From AP-15 sp963736715 (GTDB taxonomy: Bacteria; Pseudomonadota; Alphaproteobacteria; ATCC43930; CGMCC-115725), in the NCBI GenBank assembly GCA_963736715.1, contig CAVTQA010000010.1, positions 484,543-548,542 of the forward strand: 64,000 nt of DNA. Direction: 5' to 3'. A program made the translations under genes and the position numbers. Below the pieces are notes generated by a model that was given only the letters and a program-made list of their open reading frames with translations, did not search any database and was not told where the DNA came from. Below, in pieces: positions 45,059 to 54,489 of the stretch. Position 1 is the first letter of the stretch; the number at the start of each line of letters is the position of its first letter.

Positions 45059-47340
45059 TGTCGACGCCTCGATATTCGACTCGGCCTCTCGCCGGTGCCG
45101 TAGCGCTCCTCGTGCTGGCTAATTGTCAGCAGCCGGCACAGCCGGGTTTGGAGCCGTTGGAGCAGCCGAGCAGCTTGCAAGCCGCGGAGCCTCGAATAAA
45201 TAGTGCGATCCCCACCGATCGCAGCCGGCAACGTCCCTTTGTCGCGTCCAGCGCCGAGGCAGCGCCCGTGGTTCCGCCGCCGGGTCCGGGCGTAAGCACC
45301 ACTCAGGCCGGCGATGTAACCTTGAATTTCGTCGACACCGACATCCGAGAGATCGCACGCGCCATCCTCGGGACCACACTCAACCTGAACTACACGATCG
45401 ACCCTAATGTGCGCGGCACCGGGTCGATCGAGACTAGCACCCCGATGCAGCGTTCCGCGTTGCTACCAACGCTCGAAACCTTGCTCAACGCGAACGGTGC
45501 GACATTGATCGAACGGAATGGGGTCTATGCTGTCGTCCCGTTGCCGGCGGGTGCGACCCACAACCTTGTATCCGGCGCGAATGCAATAGGCGCCGGTACC
45601 CAGGTCGTGCCGCTGCGCTACGCCTCGGCCAAGGATCTTGCCAAGGTCCTCGAACCCTATGTTGCAGAGGGCGGGAAAATTACCGCCGACCCAGCACCCA
45701 ACGCGATAATCGTCTCCGGCGACGGCGCGGTCCGCCAGACTCTGGTCGGTCTCATCCGCGCTTTCGACATCGACATCCTGGCCGGTCAGTCCTATGCCCT
45801 CTTTCCGGTGGGCGATAGCGACCCGGCAAAACGGGCCAGCGAGTTCGAGCGGGTGTTGCAGGCGCAAGCCGAAGGCGCGCTCGGCGGTATCGTGCGCGTC
45901 GTCCCGATGGATCGAGTCAATGCTGTTCTCGTAGTGTCGTCGCAGCCCCGCTACATCGACGCGGCAAGGCGATTTTTCAGGCTTACAAACCAGCTTGAGG
46001 ACGCGACCGCGCGGACCTGGCATGTTTATTACGTGCAGAACGGCCAAAGCGCCGATCTCGAGAACCTCCTCCAGCGGGCGTTCACGCCGCGCAATGTCTC
46101 CCCGACGCCGGGTCCGCCGGGTAGCACTGCGCCCGGCGCCGAGCAGCTGACGATCGGCGGCGGACGCCAACCGGGAGGCGGCACAACGGGTTTCGGTGGG
46201 CAAGGCTCCACGGCAGGCCTTGGGGGGGCCGGCGGAGGGGCCGGCGTCACTACGGGTCTGCCGGGCGCGGCCGGAGGTGCCGGGGCCGCGGGTGGCCTGG
46301 GTGTCGGGATTCCCCAGCCGACGGCAACGGCCGAGGCAGCGCCTCCCGCGACCGAGCCGTTGTCGACCGAGACCGGCGCCGGTGGGGGAGCTGCACCCGA
46401 GAACCGCATGCGCATCCTCGCCAACCGGGTAAACAATGCTCTCTTGATCTATGCTACGCCGAGCGAATACTCGGTGGTGGAGGGGATGCTGCGCAAGATC
46501 GACATCATCCCGCTCCAGGTGCTGATCGAGGCGACGATCGCCGAGGTGGACCTCAATGATTCGCTGCAATATGGTACCCAATTCTTCTTCAAAGCCGACC
46601 ACATCGCCAATACCCTGGGCCCGCTTTCGGGCCTTCCCCAGCTCGGCGCCCTGACTTTTCCCTCGACTGTCCCATTTTTCACCCTGAGCAAATCTCCCAA
46701 TTTCGCGCTCTCGGCGCTCGCCTCAGTGACCAAGGTCAAGGTGCTCTCCGCGCCTCAGGTCATGGTCCTCGACAACCAGCCGGCACGTATTCAGGTCGGG
46801 CAGCAGGTGCCGGTGCTGACCGGAACGGCGACGAGCACGATCGCGGCCGGGGCGCCGGTCGTCAACAGCGTCGACTACCATTCGACGGGCGTCATCATGC
46901 AGGTGACGCCGCGCGTCAACTCCGGCGGGCTCGTTTCCCTCGATATCGCCCAGGAAGTCAGCGATGTTGCCGCGGCAGCGACGAACACGATCCAAGGCTC
47001 GCCGACCTTCGACGATCAGACATTCCGTACGCGGGTGGCTGTGCAGGATGGCCAAACCGTCGGGATGGCCGGTCTGATCCGCGACAATGCCTCGAATGAT
47101 AACGGCGGCATACCCTTTCTCAAAGACATCCCGATCCTCGGTACGCTGGTTTCGACCCAAAGCAACACGCGAATGCGCACGGAATTGCTCGTTCTGATCA
47201 CGCCCCACGTTGTGCACGATCAGCGCGATGCCCGCGCGTTGACCGAGGATCTGCGCAATCAGCTGATCAACGCCGGCCTCGTCCCGCAGCAGCTGCAGCG
47301 CAAGGCCTCGCCCGGGCTGGCGAACCCCAACGGACTTTAG
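45058..47340 (+). CDS. gspD: Type II secretion outer-membrane secretin
   Basis: A 760-residue secretin. Lipoprotein-type signal (GAVALLVLANC with Cys near residue 23) suits self-piloting secretins. N0-N3 domains follow (VTLNFVDTDIREIARAILGTTLNLNYTIDP; VPLRYASAKDLAKVLEPYV; VVPMDRVNAVLVVSSQPRYI), with a long Gly-rich insertion in the last N domain (about residues 350-440). Next are the secretin barrel (VLIEATIAEVDLNDSLQYG, VKVLSAPQVMVLDNQPARIQVGQQVP, TGVIMQVTPRVNSGGLVSLDI) and GLIRDNASNDNGGIPFLKDIPILGTLV. It forms the exit channel. Confidence 0.95.
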   Translation: MSTPRYSTRPLAGAVALLVLANCQQPAQPGLEPLEQPSSLQAAEPRINSAIPTDRSRQRPFVASSAEAAPVVPPPGPGVSTTQAGDVTLNFVDTDIREIARAILGTTLNLNYTIDPNVRGTGSIETSTPMQRSALLPTLETLLNANGATLIERNGVYAVVPLPAGATHNLVSGANAIGAGTQVVPLRYASAKDLAKVLEPYVAEGGKITADPAPNAIIVSGDGAVRQTLVGLIRAFDIDILAGQSYALFPVGDSDPAKRASEFERVLQAQAEGALGGIVRVVPMDRVNAVLVVSSQPRYIDAARRFFRLTNQLEDATARTWHVYYVQNGQSADLENLLQRAFTPRNVSPTPGPPGSTAPGAEQLTIGGGRQPGGGTTGFGGQGSTAGLGGAGGGAGVTTGLPGAAGGAGAAGGLGVGIPQPTATAEAAPPATEPLSTETGAGGGAAPENRMRILANRVNNALLIYATPSEYSVVEGMLRKIDIIPLQVLIEATIAEVDLNDSLQYGTQFFFKADHIANTLGPLSGLPQLGALTFPSTVPFFTLSKSPNFALSALASVTKVKVLSAPQVMVLDNQPARIQVGQQVPVLTGTATSTIAAGAPVVNSVDYHSTGVIMQVTPRVNSGGLVSLDIAQEVSDVAAAATNTIQGSPTFDDQTFRTRVAVQDGQTVGMAGLIRDNASNDNGGIPFLKDIPILGTLVSTQSNTRMRTELLVLITPHVVHDQRDARALTEDLRNQLINAGLVPQQLQRKASPGLANPNGL

Positions 47341-47343
47341 TCG

Positions 47344-48246
47344 GTGCGGCGCCGGTTTCCGCCAGGATCGGCGAAATGCCGTCGGAACGGCGGGTTCGCG
47401 CTGATCGTCGTGCTGTGGACGTTGGTGCTGATCGGCTTTATCGTCGCGCATCTAACGGCGAGCGGGCGGACGGAGATCCGCATAGCCGGCAATCTCGTGG
47501 CGAACTCGGCCTCGCAAGCCGCCGCCGACGGCGCCATCTTCGAGGCCATCTTCAACCTTTCGGATCCGCGGCCGGAACAGCGCTGGCCGGTCGACGGCAT
47601 GCCGCGTCAAATTGTGGTCGGCAGCAGCCGGGTCATCCTGCGCGTCGAGGACGAGGCATCGTGGGTCAACCCGAGCACGGCTTCGCCTGTCCTCCTCGAA
47701 GCACTGTTGCGGGTGACCGGCAGCGATCCCAACTCCGCCGGCCGCATCGCGGCCGCGGTAAGCGAATGGGTGGGTTCCGCAACAACCCCACGGCCGCAAG
47801 CGGCGGTCGTTGCGGACTATCGCGCCGCCGGGCTCGATTATAGTCCGCCGAGCGCACCGATCGAGACGCTTGGCGAACTCGGCCGCGTGCTCGGCATGAC
47901 CCCCGCCGTGCTGATGGCGATCCGCCCACATTTGACATTGTTCGGGCCGCCCGAGCCGACCCCGGCCACCACCGATCCGGTCGTGGCGGCCGCGCTCGCC
48001 CTAACATCGACGGTTGGGTCGTCCCCAACTGGCCAGCCAGCGGTTCCACCGACCCAGACGGCGCAAGATACGTTGACAATGCGGGTCACCGCGATCGCCT
48101 CGGGACCACGCAATGCACGTGTAACCCGGACTGCGGTGGTCCGCACCGGAGAGACGCTGCCGCAGGGATACGCTGTGCTCGCCTGGGGCAACAGCCTCAA
48201 TTCGGACGCGCCTCTCGGCTCGCCTCAGCCGTCGTTCACTCGTTGA
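47344..48246 (+). CDS. gspK: Type II secretion minor pseudopilin, tip protein
   Basis: A 300-residue protein. NGG|FALIVVLWTLVLIGFIVAHL is a GspK-type prepilin segment lacking Glu5 (VLW), as expected for the tip pseudopilin. The domain with VEDEASWVNPSTASPVLLEALLRVTG and SPPSAPIETLGELGRVLGM matches GspK helix-hairpin repeats. GTG start 3 bases after gspD. Its end overlaps the end of the convergent gspG by 11 bases. Confidence 0.88.
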   Translation: MRRRFPPGSAKCRRNGGFALIVVLWTLVLIGFIVAHLTASGRTEIRIAGNLVANSASQAAADGAIFEAIFNLSDPRPEQRWPVDGMPRQIVVGSSRVILRVEDEASWVNPSTASPVLLEALLRVTGSDPNSAGRIAAAVSEWVGSATTPRPQAAVVADYRAAGLDYSPPSAPIETLGELGRVLGMTPAVLMAIRPHLTLFGPPEPTPATTDPVVAAALALTSTVGSSPTGQPAVPPTQTAQDTLTMRVTAIASGPRNARVTRTAVVRTGETLPQGYAVLAWGNSLNSDAPLGSPQPSFTR

Positions 48247-48706
48247 AGATGGCCGCGGACTCGCCCGAGCCGCCCGGTTGGCCTGTCGGGCCGAGCGACA
48301 ACAGGTCGTATTCGTGCCCGGGGCGCTGGCTCGGGCTGCGGTAGACGAATGGTCGGCCCCACGGGTCCTCGGGCAGCTTCTCGCCCTTCAGGTAAGGCCC
48401 GTTCCAGCGAGTGATCCCCGATGGCCGGGTAATCAGCGCCTGCAGACCCTGATCCGTCGAAGGATAGGTGCCGACATCCAGCTTGTAGATGTCGAGCACC
48501 CCGCCGAGGCGCTCGATCGATTGGTGCGCGATCTTCTCCTTGGCGGAGCCGAGCTGCCGCAGCGCGGCAGGCGCGACAAGGCCGATCAGGAGCCCCAAGA
48601 TAGCCAGCACGACCAGAAGTTCGAGCAGCGTAAAACCTCGCTGCCGCCTCCGAAGGTCGCCGGCCGGGCAGGCAAAGCCGAAAAGAATAATCTTCGAAGC
48701 GTACAC
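48236..48706 (-). CDS. gspG: Type II secretion major pseudopilin, reversed orientation
   Basis: A 156-residue major pseudopilin: RQRG|FTLLELLVVLAILGLLIGLVAP, then LGSAKEKIAHQSIERLGGVLDIYKLDVGTYPSTDQGLQALI and the calcium-site region WNGPYLKGEKLPEDPWGRPFVYRSP. In most gsp operons gspG stands between F and H in the same direction; here it is at the far end, converging on gspK. N-terminal start uncertain; a start nearer RRRQRGFTL would remove the unusual leader MYASKIILFGFACPAGDL. Confidence 0.92.
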   Translation of the reverse strand: MYASKIILFGFACPAGDLRRRQRGFTLLELLVVLAILGLLIGLVAPAALRQLGSAKEKIAHQSIERLGGVLDIYKLDVGTYPSTDQGLQALITRPSGITRWNGPYLKGEKLPEDPWGRPFVYRSPSQRPGHEYDLLSLGPTGQPGGSGESAAIFNE

Positions 48707-48864
48707 TGTGTCGGCACCAGGGTTTTTCCTGGGGCCTTCGTCTAACGCCGGATTTGGACATATTCATGATGTTGAGCCGCAACGCAGGCAGTGCGGCAGT
48801 TCGACGCGTCGCCTCAGTTGAGGCGGGAGCGAGGTATTGGATTTATCGCGGCAGCAAACCGCAA

Positions 48865-50270
48865 TCATGCGTCGTGGTCCGGCAGCGGCATGGTTTGAGT
48901 GGCATTCCGAGTTGGGGCGAGCCTCACGTTCGGGTCTGGGTTGCCAGGCGTTGCGCGAGGGACGGGTTTTGCCGCCGCCGCGAGCGGGGTTGTGTCGCCG
49001 GTGATCAGCCGCGCGCCGCGGCCGTAGGTCAGCCAGGCCCAAATCCAGTTGAGGAAGACCGCCAACCGGTTGCGGAAGCCGATCAGGAAAAAGATGTGGA
49101 CGATGCCCCAGAGGATCCAGGCGACCCAGCCGGTCAGCCTGATCCAGCCGAGGTCGGCGATCGCCGAATGGCGGCCGATCGTGGCGAGCGCGCCCTCGTC
49201 ACGGTAACGGAACGGCGGCATTGCCGGCTCGCCGCGCACGAGCCGGGCGATCGCCTCTCCGACATATTGGCCCTGCTGTTTGGCGACCGGCGCGAGACCG
49301 GGCAGCGGCTCGCCCTGTGGCCCGGTGACAAAGGCGGCGTCACCGATGACGAAGATCTCCGCGTGACCCGGCACTGAGAGGTCGGGAGCGACCCTGACGC
49401 GGCCGCCTGGGCCGGCGGGTACGCCGAGCCATCGCGCCACCGGGGAGGCCTCGACACCGGCACACCAGATGACGTTCGCCGCTTCGATGCGCTTGCCCCT
49501 AGCTACGACGCCATCTCCGTCGATCGCCTCAATTGGCGTGTCGAGCAGCACTTCGACCCCCATCTGCTCGAGCGAGTGCCGGGCGAAATCGGCGAGCCTC
49601 TCAGGGAAGCCCGACAGCACGCGCGGGCCAGCCTCGACCAGCAGGATGTGCGCGGTGTGGGGATTGATGTGGCGAAAGTCGCGGGACAACGTCGCATGGG
49701 CGAGTTCGACGAGCGCTCCGGCCATCTCGACGCCGGTCGGGCCGGCGCCGACCAGGACAAAGGTCAGCAAGCGCTGGCGTATCTCGGGGTCTGTCATGTT
49801 TTCCGCCGCTTCGAAGGCGAACAGCACGCGGCGGCGGATCAATGTGGCATCGTCGATCGATTTGAGGCTCGGGGCCAGTCGCGGCCAGTCATCATGGCCG
49901 AAATAGGCGTATTGCGAGCCAGTCGCCAGGACCAGATAGTCGTAGCTCTGGTCCGCTCCAAAGCGTGTCTCGGCCCGCCGCGCCGCCACATCTACGCCGA
50001 TCACCTCGTCGAGCAATACCGCAGCATTCGCTGATCGCGCAAAACCGCCCGGATCGGCTGCGCAATGTCTGCCGGAGACAGTGCCGCTGTCGCTACCTGG
50101 TAGAGCAGCGGTTGGAACAGATGGTAATTGCGGCGGTCGATCACCGTCACATCGACCGGTGAGCGCGCCAGCTTGCGCGCCGCTTCGAGCCCGCCAAAGC
50201 CGGCCCCGACGACCACGACGCGCGGCCGCTCGCCGTGACCCACTGGGACGCGTGCATACCCATCCGTCAT
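48865..50270 (-). pseudogene. ndh: Type II NADH dehydrogenase (NDH-2) or related FAD oxidoreductase, one frameshift
   Basis: The N-terminal frame (50001-50270) has RVVVVGAGFGGLEAARKLA (FAD site), RNYHLFQPLLYQVATAALSP and AQPIRAVLRDQ. A one-base loss near 50034 separates it from the long second frame: NAAVLLDEVIGVD, YDYLVLATGSQYAYFGHD, FVLVGAGPTGVEMAGALVELA (NADH site), IFVIGDAAFV, LPGLAPVAKQQGQYVGEAIA, and the membrane-anchoring C-terminus WVAWILWGIVHIFFLIGFRNR. It would transfer electrons from NADH to quinone without proton pumping. Full length about 465 residues if the shift is repaired. A 50-residue Pro/Thr-rich tail follows the anchor. Confidence 0.85.
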
Positions 50271-50413
50271 CGCAATCTCTCATGCGGAGCTAATCCTGAA
50301 GGCTAACGAGCAGTGACGGTGAATGCGCCAACCGGCGCCTCCTTTCGTGATCATTGTTCTTCGCCTGGTCCCCGCGGCATGATCGACAGGTAACTCGTTC
50401 GGGGAGGAGAGCC

Positions 50414-51229
50414 TTGCCTCTCACACAGCTTGCGCCGGTGCTGACCGCCGACAGCATCACCCGGGTTGGAGCAGAGGCGGCAGGAGCGGTTGTCGTCAAC
50501 GGTTCGCATGGCGGCATTTATGCCGCCTATGCCGCGGCAAAGCTGCGCGTTGCGGCAGCTGTCTTCAACGATGCCGGGGTCGGACGGGACCAGGCCGGCA
50601 TTGCCGGGCTCGATTACCTGGCCGGGCTCGGCATCCCCGCTGCCGCCGTCGGGCATGGTACCGCGCGTATCGGAGACGGGTCCGACATGATGGCGCGCGG
50701 CGGCATCACTTATACGAACGCGCCCGCGGCCGCGCTCGGCTGCCACCCGGGCATGGCCTGCCGAGACGCCGCCGCTGCCTTGCAACGAGCCTCGCCCAGC
50801 GCGCGCGAGCCTCCCCCGGCGCTCGAAGCCGCCTTTCTGCTGATCCCCGAGCCCCCCGCCGTGTGGGCGCTGGACTCGGCCTCTCTGGTCGGGGCCGATC
50901 ATGTCGGGGCGGTTGTCGTGACCGGCTCGCATGGCGGGCTCCTCGGCGGCCGGCCGGACACCGCGCTCAAGGCCCCTGCGCTCGCCGCGCTGTTCAACGA
51001 CGCGGGGATCGGGATCGACGAGGCCGGCGCCACGAGGTTGCCGGCGCTCGACAGTCGCGGCATCGCCGCTGGTACGGTCGCCGCGTCGAGCGCCCGGATC
51101 GGCGACGCCCGTTCGACCTATGAAGACGGTATTCTGACGCGGGTAAACCGGAGTGGCGCGGCATTGGGGATCGGGCCGGGTATGACCGCCCGCGAGTTTG
51201 TCGAGATCGTCCGCCGCGCTGCGGCATAA
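50414..51229 (+). CDS. Protein with two tandem GSHGG/FNDAG domains, function unknown
   Basis: A 271-residue cytosolic protein made of two homologous halves (about 10-122 and 152-270). Each half contains a VVV-x-GSHGG loop (30-34 and 171-175), an FNDAGxGxD-xAG segment (51-61 and 194-204), an ARIGD segment (84-88 and 227-231) and a C-terminal ALGxxPGM turn. The conserved Ser-His-Gly-Gly and Asn-Asp suggest an active or ligand site. TTG 50414 follows GGGGAGGAGAGCC. It lies 14 bases before a TPP-dependent enzyme gene, hence probably a partner or an enzyme of the same pathway. I do not recognise a characterised family. Confidence 0.75.
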   Translation: MPLTQLAPVLTADSITRVGAEAAGAVVVNGSHGGIYAAYAAAKLRVAAAVFNDAGVGRDQAGIAGLDYLAGLGIPAAAVGHGTARIGDGSDMMARGGITYTNAPAAALGCHPGMACRDAAAALQRASPSAREPPPALEAAFLLIPEPPAVWALDSASLVGADHVGAVVVTGSHGGLLGGRPDTALKAPALAALFNDAGIGIDEAGATRLPALDSRGIAAGTVAASSARIGDARSTYEDGILTRVNRSGAALGIGPGMTAREFVEIVRRAAA

Positions 51230-51243
51230 ACGTGGAGGAAAGG

Positions 51244-53000
51244 ATGACAGACGCAGCGCCCGTCAGCAACCGGCCGTCAGGCCGCATGAACGGTGGCCGC
51301 GCGCTAGCCGAGATGCTGCGGCTCGCCGAGGTCGGGCCGATGTTCGGGATGGGCGGTTTTCAGCTTTTGCCATTTTACGACGCCTTGGCGCAGCTCGGCA
51401 TGCGGCATTTTCTGATCAACGACGAGCGTTGCGGCGCGTTCGCCGCGGACGCCTATGCTCGCGTCACGAACCGCCCCGGCGTTTGCGACGGCACGCTCGG
51501 CCCCGGAGCTACCAATCTGGTCACCGGCCTCATCGAGAGCCTCAACGCCGGCGTGCCGATCATTGCGCTGGCCGGCGACACCAACCGCGCGCATTCCTGG
51601 AAAAACATGACGCAGGAATGCCGGCAGGCCGAGATCTTGCGGCCGGCGGTCAAAGAGCTGATCCGGGTCGAGATGACGAGCCGCGTCCCCGAGCTGCTGC
51701 GCCGCGCTTTTGCGGTGGCGACCTCCGGCCGGCCGGGCCCCGTGCTGCTCGACGTTCCCGAGGATGTCTGCCACGGCGAGCACGACTTCGCGCCCGAAGA
51801 TTTTGCGATCGATCCGTCGACATTGAGCGTGCCGGCGCGGCGCATCCGGCCGGATCGGGCGGAGGTTGCCCGTGCCGCCGCGCTGATCGCGCGTGCCAAG
51901 CGGCCGCTGCTCCTCGTCGGCGGCGGCATTCACCTCTCGGTGGGATACGAAGCACTGCTCGGTTTTGCCGAGACACAGTCGATCCCGGTCGCGCATACGA
52001 TGAGCGGCAAGGGCGGCATCGCCTGTACCCATCCGCTTTCGGTCGGGCTCTTCGGCCGTTATTCGCGCATCGCCAACGAATTGATCGAGGCTTCCGACTG
52101 CCTCGTCGTCATCGGCTGCAAGCTCGGCGAGATTGCAACGAAGCGCTATGCGTTGCCGCCGGAATCGATCCCACTGATCCATCTCGACATTGTCGCTGAG
52201 GAGATCGGCCGTTGCCGAACGGCAGATGTGGCGCTGTGGGGCGACGCCAGGGCCGGGCTGGAGGATCTCGCCGAGGCGCTGGCCGGCGAGGCGAAGAGCG
52301 CGCGGGCGACGCGGGCCGATTATGTCGCCGAGATCCCTTCGCGGATGGCGTCATGGCGCGACGAGGCGGCGGCGCGCCTTCATTCGGAGGAGCGGCCGAT
52401 CCACATGGCTCGGCTGTGCAGCGAGCTCAACAAGGCATTGCCGGTGGACAGCATCCTCGTCGCCGACGGCGGGTTTGCCGGCCACTGGACTGGGCTGCTC
52501 TACGATACGAAATCGCCGGGGCGGCACTTCATCCCGGATCGCGGCCTGGCCTCGATCGGCTATGGGCTGCCAGGTGGGATCGGGGCGGCTCTTGGCCGCT
52601 CCATCCACCCCGGCCGTCGCGATTACCGGCGACGGCGGGTTCAACATGATGCTCGGCGAATTGGAGACCGCCCGGCGTGCCGGCATCGGGCTGACGATCG
52701 TCGTCGTCAACAATGCCGCCTCGGGTTACGTCAAGGCGTTGCAGCACGCGATGTTCCGCGGGCGCTATCAATCTTCCGACCTGGTCGAGATGGATTATGC
52801 AGCGATCGCCCGCGCGATGGGCTGCAACGGCATCCGTGTCGAGGATCCGGACCGGCTCGCCGCGGCGCTGCGCGACGGGCCTCGCCGAGCGCGCCCGCCC
52901 TACCGTGCTCGACGTCGTCGTCACCCGCGATCCCGCGCGAATGCTCCCCGCCGTCGACAACCGTACCGTCGAGATCAAGAAAGGCGACCGGGTGGCATAA
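51244..53000 (+). pseudogene. Acetolactate-synthase-like TPP-dependent enzyme, two frameshifts
   Basis: Three domains of a TPP enzyme of about 585 residues. PYR domain: MFGMGGFQLLPFYDAL and NDERCGAFAADAYARVTNRPGVCDGTLGPGATNL with the cofactor-activating Glu. Middle domain: RAAALIARAKRPLLLVGGGIHLS, then MSGKGGIACTHPLSVGLFGRY. TPP domain: DRGLASIGYGLPGGIGAA, TGDGGFNMMLGELETARRAG...TIVVVNNAASGYVKALQ. A one-base shift lies near 52592 and an extra G near 52878 (GGG where GG restores DGLAERARPTVLDVVVTRDPA); the natural end is at 53000. It may decarboxylate or ligate 2-oxo acids. ATG 51244 after GGAGGAAAGG. Confidence 0.85.
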
Positions 53001-53030
53001 TCTCGGAGATTTCTCGAGGGGCTCCCGGCA

Positions 53031-54381
53031 TCAGCGCGTCGCTGCGGCAATTGCCTCGCGCAAGATCTGCGGGATGCGGTCGAGCACCTCGGGTGGGGTC
53101 ATCAGCGGTGGGGCGAGGCAGATCGTGTCGCCGATCGGCGGATCGGCGCTGCCGGCGCGAATGCGCGGGAGGAGCCCGCGAGCCAGCGCCTCGCGCGTGA
53201 AGCGGGCGCCGAGACCGATTGCTGGGGCCTTGGTGCTGCGGTCGGTCACCAGCTCGACGCCGCACATCATGCCGAGCCCGCGCACATCGCCGACGACGGG
53301 CAGGTCACGCAACTCCTCGAGCCCGGCGAGCAGCCTTCGGCCCATTACCGCCGCGCGCTCGACGAGCCCCTCGCTTTCGATGATCTCGACATTGCGCAAT
53401 CCGACCGCACAACAGACCGGATGGCCGGAATAGGTCGCGGCATGCATGAATTTGCGGTCGGCGGGCGCGCCCTCGATCGCCTCGTGCACGCGCTTCGATG
53501 CGATCACGCCACCCAACGGCAGATAGCCGCTGGTCACTCCCTTGGCGAAGGAGACCAGATCCGGCTCGACGCCCCAATGGCCGAGCGCGAACCATTTGCC
53601 GGTGCGGCCAAAACCGGTGATCACCTCGTCGGCGATCAACAGCACATTGTGCCGGTCGCAGATTTCACGCAGCCGCGGGAAGTAGCTGGGCGGCGGCACA
53701 ATAACCCCGCCGGCCCCCATAACCGGCTCGGCAATGACCGCGGCCACAGTATCGGGCCCCTCCGCGAGGATCGCCTTCTCGACCGCATCGGCGGCGGCGA
53801 CCCCCGGCTCCTCGTTGCCGGTCCAGCGATAGGCATAAGGCGGCGCAACCTGGATGAAACCGGGGACGAGCGGCCCGAACATCTTGTGATAGGCCGCCAT
53901 GCCGGTGGCGCTCATCGCCGCCATTGTCACGCCGTGATAGGCGTGGAAGCGCGAGATGATCTTGGTCTTCAGCGGCCGGTCTTTGACCTTCCAGTAATAC
54001 CGCGCGAATTTGAACGAGGATTCGTTCGAACTCGGCGCCTGCGGTCGTGAAATAGACGGCGGCGGAACTCGGGTAGGCGTGGCCGACGATCTTCTCGGCG
54101 AGGCGCACCGCCGGCTCGTTGGTGGCGCCGATATAAGCCGAGGCAAAAGCGATGCGGCGCATTTGCGCTGCCGCCGCATCGGCCAACTCGCCGCGCCCAT
54201 GACCGACATTGACATTCCACAGACCCGAAAGCCCGTCGATGTATTCGCGGCCGTCCGCGGCGCGCAGCATGGCCCCATGCCCCTCGACGACAACCAGCGG
54301 CTGCTGGTGGTCATCGGGATGGTGCAACGGGTGAACCAGATAGCGCCGGTCGGCTTCGAGCAGCTGGGTGGTGCCGTCCAT
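53031..54381 (-). pseudogene. Class III aminotransferase (omega-amino acid:pyruvate type), one frameshift
   Basis: The first frame (ATG 54381) runs MDGTTQLLEADRRYLVHPLHHP, ADGREYIDGLSGLWNVNVGHGR to VYFTTAGAE. A single extra T near 54028 then shifts the frame, and the rest reads SNESSFKFARYYWKVKDRP, FHAYHGVTMAAMSATG, LLIADEVITGFGRTGKWFA (PLP-binding Asp), VSFAKGVTSGYLPLGG (PLP Lys) and TYSGHPVCCAVGL. Repaired length about 450 residues. These enzymes move amino groups from beta-alanine, putrescine, taurine or similar amines to pyruvate. Converges on the TPP-enzyme gene with 30 bases between. Confidence 0.88.
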
Positions 54382-54403
54382 GTTGCCTCCTCTCCGCCAG
54401 ATC

Positions 54404-54487
54404 GGCGGAATGCGCTATGCTTTTCCGCCCTACGATTTGTTTGCGATTTGTAGCAGCGTAGGGCGGAAAAGCGCAGCGCATTCCGCC
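54404..54487. repeat. Long inverted repeat between aminotransferase and M81 genes
   Basis: Arms of about 31 bases (GGCGGAATGCGCTATGCTTT... at 54404-54434 and its complement at 54457-54487) differ at two positions and flank a 22-base AT-rich loop. The gene-end side lies 3 bases from the M81 stop, so the hairpin could terminate that transcript, and it resembles proteobacterial intergenic mobile hairpins of the GTAGGGCGGAAAAGCG type. Confidence 0.8.
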
Positions 54488-54489
54488 GT

